DNA of 7,778 nucleotides from Giesbergeria sp. (GCA_030690515.1 JAUYGP010000587.1:1-7778); one strand, 5' to 3'; counted from the first letter of the stretch, positions 1 to 7,547 are shown. The notes: a model not told the origin generated them from the letters alone. Numbers and translations are program-made.

Positions 1-481
1 CGGGGTTGGTGGGAATGGACAGCGCCACATGGCAGCGGTACACGTCGTCATTGGTCATGCCAAAACGCTCGGAGCCAAACAGGAAACCGATGCCAGCCTC
101 GCTAGGCGACTCCGTTTTTTCTTGATCAATTTTGGCCTCCAACGCTTGACCATCCAGCGCTGGCAGCTCCTTTTTCAATAGCATCTCAAAATGCGCACGC
201 GGTGCGCGCGTGGGCGGGCCAAAGTCGCGCGGCGTCATGGCCGTGGCGCACAGGTGGCTGATGCCGTCGAGCGCCTCATCCAGCGTTTCGACGATGCGCG
301 CGTTGTGGAGCACGTCCAGCGCTCCGCTGGCGCGCTGGATGGTCTCCTCGCGCCGCAGCACATTGGGCCAGCGCGGGGCGACCAGCACCAGGTCATCAAA
401 GCCCATGGTTTTCATGGCGCGGGCGCAGGCGCCTACGTTGCCGGCATGGCTGGTATTGATCAGGATAAAACGGGTCTTCAT
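1..481 (-). CDS. trmJ: TrmJ-type tRNA (cytidine/uridine-32) 2'-O-methyltransferase, N-terminal part (cut by window edge)
   Basis: SPOUT (SpoU/TrmH-class) RNA methyltransferase. By family knowledge TrmJ uses S-adenosylmethionine to 2'-O-methylate position 32 in the tRNA anticodon loop, in the cytoplasm. The first 160 codons are visible; the C-terminus lies beyond the left edge. Seen: the N-terminal strand and loop ILINTSHAGNVGACARAMKT (residues 6-25), with the Asn and Arg typical of SpoU motif 1; the motif 2 region FLFGSERFGMTN (133-144); and the beginning of motif 3 at ALSIPTNP (153-160), where the window ends. A stretch of roughly 15-20 residues around 100-130 is longer than in E. coli TrmJ. 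The ATG at 481 fits the family N-terminus, but no convincing Shine-Dalgarno precedes it. It is divergent from suhB, as in E. coli. The family is clear; the exact substrate is inferred, and a related SPOUT rRNA/tRNA enzyme is the alternative. Confidence 0.9.
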   Translation of the reverse strand, partial: MKTRFILINTSHAGNVGACARAMKTMGFDDLVLVAPRWPNVLRREETIQRASGALDVLHNARIVETLDEALDGISHLCATAMTPRDFGPPTRAPRAHFEMLLKKELPALDGQALEAKIDQEKTESPSEAGIGFLFGSERFGMTNDDVYRCHVALSIPTNP

Positions 482-622
482 GGGCACGCAGGCACAGTCA
501 ATGGTGGGGGCGGGTAAAATACCGGGCTTATTGTCGCCGCCCGCATCGCCAGGCTGCGATATTTTCTGTTCCTGGCCCGCGCAACCACGCCACAAGCCGT
601 GTTGCGCACACCTGCACAATCT
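482..622. promoter_or_regulatory. Divergent intergenic region, trmJ / suhB promoters
   Basis: This 141-bp gap between the divergent trmJ and suhB starts must carry both promoters. It is locally AT-richer around 515-535 and 558-570. The hexamer TAAAAT at 515-520 (plus strand) is one base from the sigma-70 -10 consensus but has no good -35 about 17 bp upstream. TTGTCG at 531-536 followed by GATATT at 558-563 has a spacer of 21 bp, which is too long. On the minus strand, TATTTT (complement of 515-520 region, opposite strand) is a weak -10 for trmJ. Neither gene has a strong Shine-Dalgarno sequence here. The location is secure; individual boxes are guesses. Confidence 0.35.
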
Positions 623-1552
623 ATGTCGTCCAACCTGCACCCCATGCTCAACGTGGCCATCAAGGCCGCCCGCGCCGCCGGCGCCATCATCAACCGCGCG
701 GCCCTGGACGTGGAGGCAGTGCGCATCTCGCAAAAGCAGATCAACGACTACGTCACCGAGGTGGACCACGCGAGCGAGGCCATCATCATCGAGACGCTGC
801 TCACGGCCTACCCCGGCCACGGCATCCTGGCCGAGGAATCGGGCAGCCAGCATGGCGCCAAGGATTCAGAGTTTGTCTGGATCATCGACCCGCTGGACGG
901 CACCACCAACTTCATCCACGGTTTCCCCGTCTATTGCGTGAGCATTGCCCTGGCGGTGCGCGGCAAGATCGAGCAAGCCGTCATTTTCGACCCTTCGCGC
1001 AACGACCTGTTCACCTCGACCAAGGGCCGCGGCGCCTACCTGAACGAGCGCCGCATCCGCGTGAGCAAGCGCACCCAGCTCAAGGAGTGCCTGGTCTCGA
1101 CGGGCTTCCCGTTCCGTCCGGGTGACAACTTCAAAAACTACCTGGCCATGATGGGCGACGTGATGCAGCGCACCGCCGGCCTGCGCCGCCCCGGCTCGGC
1201 CGCGCTGGACCTGGCCTATGTGGCCGCCGGGTACACCGATGGTTTCTTCGAGACCGGCCTGAACATCTGGGACGTGGCCGCCGGTTCGCTGCTGGTGACC
1301 GAGGCGGGCGGCCTGGTGGGCAACTTCACGGGCGAGTCTGATTTTCTGGAGCAGAAGGAATGCCTGGCGGGCAGCCCCCGCATTTACGGGCAACTGGTGC
1401 AGATCCTGGGCAAGTACAGCAAGTTTGCCGGTGCGGGCGACAAGGCAGCACTGCGCCAGGCGGCGCAAGAGCCCGCGGCAGAAGCTGCTGGTGATGCACC
1501 TGCCGACAGCGCTACCGACACCAGCGCCCCCGCAGAAGACGCCAACTTCTGA
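623..1552 (+). CDS. suhB: Inositol-1-monophosphatase family protein SuhB
   Basis: Mg2+-dependent phosphatase of the inositol monophosphatase (FIG) superfamily, 309 residues. Family enzymes hydrolyse myo-inositol 1-phosphate. In E. coli SuhB also binds the Nus-factor complex that supports rRNA antitermination and 30S maturation; that second role is inferred here only by orthology. Seen: metal-ligand pair E71-E72 (AEESG), the signature DPLDGTTNF at 89-97 with D89 and D92, and the C-terminal motif NIWDVAAG (214-221) with D217. The core through about residue 266 aligns by eye with E. coli SuhB (267 residues). The rest is an Ala/Glu/Asp-rich, probably disordered tail. The ATG at 623 is chosen because the E. 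coli protein begins at the HPML that is residues 6-9 here; a GTG at 599 would add eight non-family residues. The gene converges on the HD-GYP gene with 25 bp between stop codons. Confidence 0.94.
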   Translation: MSSNLHPMLNVAIKAARAAGAIINRAALDVEAVRISQKQINDYVTEVDHASEAIIIETLLTAYPGHGILAEESGSQHGAKDSEFVWIIDPLDGTTNFIHGFPVYCVSIALAVRGKIEQAVIFDPSRNDLFTSTKGRGAYLNERRIRVSKRTQLKECLVSTGFPFRPGDNFKNYLAMMGDVMQRTAGLRRPGSAALDLAYVAAGYTDGFFETGLNIWDVAAGSLLVTEAGGLVGNFTGESDFLEQKECLAGSPRIYGQLVQILGKYSKFAGAGDKAALRQAAQEPAAEAAGDAPADSATDTSAPAEDANF

Positions 1553-1553
1553 T

Positions 1554-1581
1554 CTGACGGGCCGCGCGCAGCGCGGTTCAG
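1554..1581. terminator. GC-rich hairpin between convergent suhB and HD-GYP gene ends
   Basis: A perfect 6-bp stem CCGCGC (1562-1567) / GCGCGG (1571-1576) closes a GCA loop. An outer CTGA (1554-1557) / TCAG (1578-1581) pairing can extend it across an asymmetric internal loop. It fills nearly all of the 25 bp between the two stop codons, and the outer arm includes the stop codon of the HD-GYP gene. It could act on both strands as a shared terminator. No T-run follows on either strand, so it is not a textbook Rho-independent terminator; it could instead be a 3'-end stabilising structure or chance in GC-rich DNA. Confidence 0.4.
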
Positions 1582-2702
1582 TCCGGGTACTTCAGCGCGA
1601 TGTCGCGAAATTCTTCTGCGATGTCGATGAAGGCATCGACCACATCGGGGTCGAACTGGGTGCCCCGCCCCTTCACAATGGCGCTGCAGGCTTGGTCGTG
1701 CGTGCTGGCGCTTTTGTAGATACGCCGGCTGATGATGGCGTCGTACACATCGGCCAGCGCCATCAGGCGCCCGGGCACGGGAATCGCATCACCCGCCAGG
1801 CACAGCGGGTAGCCCGTGCCGTCCCAACGCTCATGGTGGCAGCAGGCCATGTCCTTGGCCACGTTCAAAAACCGCACCCGCATGCCCAGGCGGCGCTCGG
1901 CGCCCTCAATCGCTTTGCGGCCCAGCAGCGTGTGTTCTTTCACCACCTCGAACTCGTTGTCGGTCAACTTGCCCGGTTTGAGCAGGATGTGGTCCGGAAT
2001 GCCGATCTTGCCAATATCGTGCAGCGGCGCTGATTTATAGATCAGCTCAATCATCTGGGTGTTCAGCACAGCCTCGAAACGCGGGTGCGCGCGCAGCCGC
2101 TCGGCCAGGACTTTCACATAGAGTTGCGTGCGCCGGATGTGGTTGCCAGTTTCATCGTCGCGCGTTTCGGCCAACGAAGCCATGGCCATCATGGTCACAT
2201 CCTGCAGGGCCTGCACCTCCAGAGTGCGCAAGGCCACCTCCCGCTCCAGGTAGGCGCTTTTATCGCGCAGAAAATCGGCTGTGGCCTTGAGTGCCAGGTG
2301 GGTTTGCACCCGCGCCAGCACGATGGACGGGCTCATGGGCTTGGTGATGTAGTCCACCGCACCCAGCTCCAGGCCCAGACGCTCGTCGTCGCTGTCGGCA
2401 CGGGCTGTCAGGAAGATGATGGGGATGTCACGCGTGGCCGCTGACGCCTTGAGCTGGCGGCACACTTCGTAGCCGTCCATCTCCGGCATCATGATGTCGA
2501 GCAGCACCAGGTCGGGCACAGGATCGGTCTGTGCGGCCTTGATTGCACGCGCACCGCTGTTGGCCACCTTCACGCGGTAGCTGTCGCCCAGCAGTTCAGA
2601 CACCAGCACCAGGTTGTCGGGCGTGTCGTCCACGACCAGCACGGTGGGTGTCTGGCGGTTGCGCCATTCGATGGGCAAATCCTGCATGGTTTCACGCTGC
2701 AT
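1578..2702 (-). CDS. Two-domain response regulator REC + HD-GYP, RpfG-like cyclic-di-GMP phosphodiesterase
   Basis: A 374-residue cytoplasmic response regulator. The receiver domain (about 19-140) has the acidic pair D25-D26, phospho-acceptor D69 in LLDIMMP, T99 and K121, so it should be phosphorylatable. A helical linker (about 140-170) leads to an HD-GYP domain (about 170-370) with ETGNHIRR (184-191), the HD dyad H228-D229 in HDIGKIGIPD, KPGKLT (242-247), and the full signature HHERWDGTGYP (289-299). Every family hallmark I can check is intact, which by family knowledge predicts hydrolysis of cyclic-di-GMP to pGpG or GMP. The ATG at 2702 has AGGGA (2709-2713) six bases upstream and overlaps the kinase stop codon by 11 nt. 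A second ATG at 2687 has a poorer ribosome site. Overlap with the sensor kinase makes that kinase its probable phosphodonor. Not necessarily the rpfG ortholog, as no rpfF or rpfC is seen. Confidence 0.93.
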   Translation of the reverse strand: MQRETMQDLPIEWRNRQTPTVLVVDDTPDNLVLVSELLGDSYRVKVANSGARAIKAAQTDPVPDLVLLDIMMPEMDGYEVCRQLKASAATRDIPIIFLTARADSDDERLGLELGAVDYITKPMSPSIVLARVQTHLALKATADFLRDKSAYLEREVALRTLEVQALQDVTMMAMASLAETRDDETGNHIRRTQLYVKVLAERLRAHPRFEAVLNTQMIELIYKSAPLHDIGKIGIPDHILLKPGKLTDNEFEVVKEHTLLGRKAIEGAERRLGMRVRFLNVAKDMACCHHERWDGTGYPLCLAGDAIPVPGRLMALADVYDAIISRRIYKSASTHDQACSAIVKGRGTQFDPDVVDAFIDIAEEFRDIALKYPD

Positions 2703-5700
2703 GGCTGTTCCCTTTTCGGCTGTGTCCGGTGGGGTGCCCGGGCATCTGCGGTGGTTGTGCCAGCCACCCGGTCAGGGCGGCCAGCGCGGGTTCAAAGTCA
2801 AACTGATCAATATGGCCTTGCACGCCCGCCAGGGCTGGGCCCAGCGCCTGGGCCAGCGCCGCCGCGTGCTCGCGTACAAAGCTGCGGGCGGCCGGGTCGT
2901 CACGCTGCAAGAGCTGGCGCAGTTGCGCGACCGTGGCATGTGCCTGTTCATTGGGCGCACAGATAAGCTCGTTGATGTGCTGCGCATCAGGAGCCTGCGC
3001 ACTATGCCAGACCTGGAGCGGTTGCACCAACGCATCCAACGCCGTGCGCAGCGCGTCAAGCAGGGGCTGGACACCGCCGGGGGCCAAGGCCGCATGGCTG
3101 CGCAGCCCGTCTTCCAGGCGGCCGGCAGCATCTTGTAAGGCGATGGCGCCCACGGTACCCGCCAGGCCGCGCAGGGTGTGGGCGTCACGCGCCGCCTGCT
3201 CTTGGTGGCCTTGTGCCAAGGCCTGCGCAATGCGATCTGTAGCATTACCCTGGCTGTCCATGAAACGGTGCAGCAGCTCGGCATAAAACGCGGGGCGGCC
3301 CAGGGCGTTGCGCAGGCCCTGGGCCATGTCGAGTTCCGGCAGGGTCGGCGGCGGCAGTCCATCGGGCAACGCGCGACGTTCAGCGCGGGTTGCTGGGGCT
3401 GCTTGGGCACTGGAGGCCGAGGGTGCAATCCAGCGTTGCAGGGCTTCCCACAGCCTGGCTGGAACAATCGGTTTGGCCAGGTGGTCGTTCATGCCGGCAT
3501 CCAGACAGCGCTGGCGGTCGGCGTCCAGAGCATTGGCGGTCATGGCGACAATGGGCAGCTTTGCCAGGCGCGGGTCGGCACGCAACTGGCGCGTGGCCTC
3601 CAGGCCATCCATCACGGGCATCTGCATGTCCATCAGCACCAGATCGTAGGGTTGGCTGCGCGCCATGTCCACGCCTTGCTGGCCATGCATGGCCACGTCC
3701 ACCTGTACACCGGCGTCCTGCAACAGTTCACGGGCCACCTGCTGGTTGAGTTCGTTGTCCTCGACCAGCAACACGCGCGCGCCCTGCAGTACAGGGCAAG
3801 CCTGCGGCGCACTGGACGGTAGTGCTGCGCCGTCCTGCGGCAACTGGCCCAGCACCTGCATGAGGGTGTCGAACATGACGGAGGCACTCACCGGCTTGAT
3901 GAGCACCTCTTCGATCCCTTGACGCTGCGCCGAGCGCAGTACGTCTTCGCGGCCAAAGGCGGTGACCATGACGCGGTGCGGCAAGCGGGGCAGATTCAGT
4001 TCGCCAATGCGCCGTCCCAGTTCGATGCCATCCATGCCGGGCATCTGCCAGTCGAGCACCACCAGATCAAAGGGCCGCGCCTCGGCACCGGCCTGCTGCA
4101 CGGCAACCAGCGCCTGGGCGCCGGAGTGCACTTGTTGTACATCGAAGCTCATCGACTGCAGCATCTCGGCGATCACGGTGGCGGCATGGGCGTTGTCGTC
4201 CACCACCAGCACGCGCAGGCCACGCAGTTGGGGCGTGGGCAATAGCGGGCGGGCGGGGGCACCGCGCTGCAATGGCACGGTGAACCAGAAGGTGGAACCC
4301 TCCCCCACCTGGCTGTGCACGCCGACGTCACCACCCATCAATTCAGCCAGGCTCTTGCAGATGGCCAACCCCAGGCCCGTACCGCCATAGCGGCGCGTGG
4401 TGGATGTATCGGCCTGTTGGAAGCTCTGGAACAGGCGCTCGATTTGATCGGCAGTGAGGCCAATGCCCGTGTCGCGCACCTCAAAGCGCAACAGCACCTG
4501 GTCGCCGTGCTGCTCCTGCACACGCACCACGATGCCCACGTCGCCTTGTTCTGTGAACTTGATGGCATTGTTGGTGTAGTTGATGAGAATCTGCCCGATG
4601 CGCAGGGCATCTCCCACCAGGTTGGGCGGTACATCGGCCGCCACATCACAAATTAACTCCAACCCTTGCACGCTGGCCTTGTGGCTGACCACATCGACCA
4701 CGCCACCGAGCACCTGGTCGAGCACAAAAGGACGCGGATCGATGTGCAGCTTTCCGGCCTCGATGCGGGAGAAGTCGAGGATGTCGTTGATCACGCCCAT
4801 CAAGTGCTGCCCGGCCTGCTGGATTTTGCTCACGTAATCGTGCTGGCGCTGATTGAGCCCCGACTTGAGCGCCAGGTGCGACATGCCGATGATGGCGTTC
4901 ATGGGCGTACGGATTTCATGGCTCATGTTGGCCAGAAAATTAGACTTGAGCGCAGTAGCCTCTTCGGCCAACTCCTTTGCGCGGCGCAGCTCCTGCTCTG
5001 CACGCTGGCGGTCAGTGATATCGGCAAAGGTCCCGATCACGCCGCCAGGCGCGCCGTCGGCCCCCCGGAAACCCTGTAGCCAGAACAGCATGTGGTGCAG
5101 TTCGCCGTCGGCATGGGGCATGACGGTTTCGCGGTGCACCGCTTCGGTGCCTTGCAGCGCAGCCTGGGCATCGGCCTCGAATCCGTCGCGTGCGTCCTGG
5201 GACAGATGCGTCACTGATTGCACCGTCAGGCCCAGATAGTCCTCGCGCCGGATGCCAAACGCCTGCTCATAGGCCCGGTTAAACCCCAAATAGCGGCCCT
5301 GCTCATCCTTGTAAAAAATGGGCACAGGGATGGTGTCCATCAGCACCTGCTGGAACTGCACCTGTGCCGCGACCTGCTCTTCGAGCTTTTTATAGGCATC
5401 GATGTCCACATTGACGCCCACGATGCGCTCGGCCTTGCCCTGGGCATCACGCTGTATGTGGGCCGTGCAGGCATACCAGCGCACACCCCCTTCAAAACGC
5501 TGCAGACGCCAGGCGTCGTGGAAACTGCTGGTATCGCCTTGCAGCGCAGCCTCCATGCGCGCCATGGCCGCACCACTGTCGGCGGGCCACAGGCGGTCCA
5601 GCCAGGTGGCGCGCCAGTCGTCAAATACCCGCTCTGCGATGCCCTCCATGCCATCAATTTTTTGCCGCCAGATGCAGCGCCCGGTGCGCAGATCCACGTC

Positions 5701-7536
5701 AAAAACGCTGGTTTTCCCCGCTTCTTGCACCAACTCCAGGCGCTCGCTCGTCTCGCGTATGGCCTTCTCTGCCAGACGCGCCTCGGTCACATCTTCAATC
5801 ACCCATAGCGCGGCATTGGAAAATCCATCGACCTGCACGGCGCGACCCGACATACGCACCTCGATCGCGCAACCATCAAGCCGCTGCACGGGCCAGTTCT
5901 CACGCACCGGCAGACCCTGCGCAAGCTGCGGCCCCACGCGCGCTGCAAACGCGGCATGCTGCTCCAAACTGCCAAAGAGCATGCTCACACGCTGGTCCTG
6001 CAACTGCTGCGGTGTGCCCCCCACCAGGGCCACGAAGGCCGGATTGAAAAGGTGCATGACACCATCACACGACAGCAGCACAGGTGGTGCATTGTCAAAA
6101 ATGGCGGTCTGCTGTTCCAGCAATTCTTTCAGCCTGCGCTCGCTGCGTTGCAGCTTCTCTTGCTCGCGCATGCGCTGCGACACATCCTGGTGCAGGCCCA
6201 CCATGCCCACACAGACGCCGCGCGCATCGAGCACAGGCGAGAGCGTCGCTTCCTCGTGGTATTCGGTTCCATCCTTGCGCCGGTTGATGAAATGCCCCTT
6301 CCAGGAGCGCCCCGTCATGACGGCCCCCCACATGTCGCTGAAGGTCTGTACCGGTGTCTTTCCACTGGCCAGCAGCGAAGGTTTTTGGCCCCGTACCTCA
6401 TCCAGGCGATAGCCGGTATTGCGCTCAAATTCGGGATTGACCCATTCGATCGTGCCCTGGGCATCGGTCACCACCACGGCCAGGGGGCTGTTCTCCAGCG
6501 CGGTGCCCAATACGGCAAGGCGTTGCTGCGTAGCTGCCATGCGGGCGCGGTTGCGCAGCAACTCCAGCACCAGCACCCCCAGCAGAGCCAGCAGCGCAAA
6601 GGCCAGGCCGCCATAGCGCAGGCGATCGGACAGAGGCATCACCTGCGAAACGTCTTCCAGCATGACGAGCGACCAGGACCCGCCCGGATCGCTCCAGTCG
6701 ACTGCGCGGCGTTGTACAGCATGCTGCACGCCATCAATCAGCACCTCGGACGAAAGCGGAGAAAACGGCAGTGCCGACGCCACCCCATTGTCAAAATGGC
6801 GGCCAAACTGGCGCAGCCGGGTAATGTCATCAATGCGGCTCTGGGTCAAGGGCGGCACCACGGCATACAGCCACTCGGGGCGGGTGGCGGATATGACCAC
6901 GCCCTGGGGCGATAGCAACAACGTGGGCAGGCCGGTGCGCGCCAGCATGGCATCAATGGGCGCAAAAGGCATCTTGAACATCACCGCCCCAAGCACCGGC
7001 GTCTGCGCGCTAGCGCCAGCATAGAGAGGGGCTGCTACGTACAGGCCTCGTTCGTGCGTTTGCGAGCCAATGGCCGCATACACGTTCACGCGGCCCTGCA
7101 AGGCCTGCTGAAAATACGGGCGAAACCCCACATCGGTGCCAGTGGAATGGGGCCCCACGGTTTCGTGCGCCACGATGATGCCATTGGCATTGATGACGTA
7201 GGCACCGTCCAACCCAAAGCGCATCCGCGCCGCGGCCAGGGCTTCCAGCACCATCGGTGCGTCCGGCAATTGCACTCCTTGCGCCACGGCCTTGAGCACT
7301 GGCTCGGTCAACCCCATGAGCGCGACGGCACCTACCAATGCACCCCGGGTGGTTTGTTCATCCAACGCGGTAGCCGTTTGATCCAGCACCTTCTGCCGCT
7401 GCACCTGGCGCTCGTCCAGGCGCTGGTTCTGTGCCACATCGACCCACAACACTGCACCCGCCAAAGACAGCGCAAACACGACCATCAGACCGCTGAGCCA
7501 AGAAATACGCTGATCCGGGGCGTTGCTCATCAGCAT
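2692..7536 (-). CDS. Multi-PAS hybrid sensor histidine kinase (Cache-like sensor, PAS x4, HisKA, HATPase, REC-REC, HPt)
   Basis: A 1614-residue inner-membrane hybrid kinase; numbering is from the ATG at 7536. Membrane helix about 12-33; periplasmic Cache-like sensor about 34-309, with YVINANG, GFRPYFQQALQG and GLYVAAPLY as in dicarboxylate-type sensors; second membrane helix 310-327. Four PAS-like domains follow at about 338-455, 470-590, 596-715 and 727-845. HisKA phospho-acceptor is H873 (SHEIRTP). HATPase shows N989/N990 (NNAIKFT), DTGIG (1022-1026) and GGTGLGL (1051-1057). REC1 has D1113-D1114, D1162, T1192, K1214. REC2 has E1259-D1260, D1303, T1333, K1355. HPt has H1453 (AHTLRG). Everything needed for a full phosphorelay is intact. 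A further helical stretch follows (about 1535-1595). The ATG at 7536 is preferred because AGGGG lies six bases upstream; TTG at 7542 and ATG at 7530 are alternatives. The ligand is unknown; the HD-GYP regulator is the likely output. Confidence 0.93.
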   Translation of the reverse strand: MLMSNAPDQRISWLSGLMVVFALSLAGAVLWVDVAQNQRLDERQVQRQKVLDQTATALDEQTTRGALVGAVALMGLTEPVLKAVAQGVQLPDAPMVLEALAAARMRFGLDGAYVINANGIIVAHETVGPHSTGTDVGFRPYFQQALQGRVNVYAAIGSQTHERGLYVAAPLYAGASAQTPVLGAVMFKMPFAPIDAMLARTGLPTLLLSPQGVVISATRPEWLYAVVPPLTQSRIDDITRLRQFGRHFDNGVASALPFSPLSSEVLIDGVQHAVQRRAVDWSDPGGSWSLVMLEDVSQVMPLSDRLRYGGLAFALLALLGVLVLELLRNRARMAATQQRLAVLGTALENSPLAVVVTDAQGTIEWVNPEFERNTGYRLDEVRGQKPSLLASGKTPVQTFSDMWGAVMTGRSWKGHFINRRKDGTEYHEEATLSPVLDARGVCVGMVGLHQDVSQRMREQEKLQRSERRLKELLEQQTAIFDNAPPVLLSCDGVMHLFNPAFVALVGGTPQQLQDQRVSMLFGSLEQHAAFAARVGPQLAQGLPVRENWPVQRLDGCAIEVRMSGRAVQVDGFSNAALWVIEDVTEARLAEKAIRETSERLELVQEAGKTSVFDVDLRTGRCIWRQKIDGMEGIAERVFDDWRATWLDRLWPADSGAAMARMEAALQGDTSSFHDAWRLQRFEGGVRWYACTAHIQRDAQGKAERIVGVNVDIDAYKKLEEQVAAQVQFQQVLMDTIPVPIFYKDEQGRYLGFNRAYEQAFGIRREDYLGLTVQSVTHLSQDARDGFEADAQAALQGTEAVHRETVMPHADGELHHMLFWLQGFRGADGAPGGVIGTFADITDRQRAEQELRRAKELAEEATALKSNFLANMSHEIRTPMNAIIGMSHLALKSGLNQRQHDYVSKIQQAGQHLMGVINDILDFSRIEAGKLHIDPRPFVLDQVLGGVVDVVSHKASVQGLELICDVAADVPPNLVGDALRIGQILINYTNNAIKFTEQGDVGIVVRVQEQHGDQVLLRFEVRDTGIGLTADQIERLFQSFQQADTSTTRRYGGTGLGLAICKSLAELMGGDVGVHSQVGEGSTFWFTVPLQRGAPARPLLPTPQLRGLRVLVVDDNAHAATVIAEMLQSMSFDVQQVHSGAQALVAVQQAGAEARPFDLVVLDWQMPGMDGIELGRRIGELNLPRLPHRVMVTAFGREDVLRSAQRQGIEEVLIKPVSASVMFDTLMQVLGQLPQDGAALPSSAPQACPVLQGARVLLVEDNELNQQVARELLQDAGVQVDVAMHGQQGVDMARSQPYDLVLMDMQMPVMDGLEATRQLRADPRLAKLPIVAMTANALDADRQRCLDAGMNDHLAKPIVPARLWEALQRWIAPSASSAQAAPATRAERRALPDGLPPPTLPELDMAQGLRNALGRPAFYAELLHRFMDSQGNATDRIAQALAQGHQEQAARDAHTLRGLAGTVGAIALQDAAGRLEDGLRSHAALAPGGVQPLLDALRTALDALVQPLQVWHSAQAPDAQHINELICAPNEQAHATVAQLRQLLQRDDPAARSFVREHAAALAQALGPALAGVQGHIDQFDFEPALAALTGWLAQPPQMPGHPTGHSRKGNSHAA
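2709..2713 (-). promoter_or_regulatory. Ribosome binding site of the HD-GYP gene, inside the kinase gene
   Basis: Read on the minus strand, AGGGA ends six bases before the ATG at 2702. It lies within the last codons of the upstream kinase gene. It decides for the ATG at 2702 over the in-frame ATG at 2687, and fits translational coupling of kinase and regulator. Confidence 0.6.
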
Positions 7537-7542
7537 GGGCAA

Positions 7543-7547
7543 CCCCT
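7543..7547 (-). promoter_or_regulatory. Ribosome binding site of the hybrid kinase gene
   Basis: On the minus strand AGGGG lies six bases before the ATG at 7536. It overlaps nearly the position of the possible TTG start at 7542, which would leave that TTG without a site, and is 12 bases from the ATG at 7530. This decides for 7536. No promoter is evident in the 45 bp between the EAL gene stop and this start, so the kinase is probably co-transcribed with the EAL gene. Confidence 0.55.

Noticed and set aside
210..941. Plus-strand 243-codon open frame spanning trmJ, the intergenic region and the start of suhB
   Set aside because: It crosses two genes with clear homology in other frames, and its product is Ser/Pro/Arg-rich low complexity with no recognisable domain.
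866..1468. Minus-strand 200-codon open frame opposite suhB
   Set aside because: Shadow of suhB: the plus-strand frame holds all inositol monophosphatase motifs, whereas this one shows none.
1425..2033. Plus-strand 202-codon open frame running from the suhB tail into the HD-GYP region
   Set aside because: It covers the conserved HD-GYP coding sequence in antisense and the suhB end in another frame; no motif or ribosome site supports it.
1578..2702. Naming the HD-GYP regulator rpfG with a DSF (diffusible signal factor) system
   Set aside because: Domain order matches RpfG, but no rpfF synthase is seen and the adjacent kinase has a Cache-like periplasmic sensor rather than the multi-helix RpfC input, so a DSF role is not supported.
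5402..6915. Long plus-strand open frames of 336 and 319 codons opposite the kinase gene
   Set aside because: They lie antisense to PAS and Cache coding sequence that has clear domain motifs. Their compositions (Arg/Ser/Cys-rich or His/Gln-rich) are typical of shadow frames in GC-rich DNA, and no family motif is visible.
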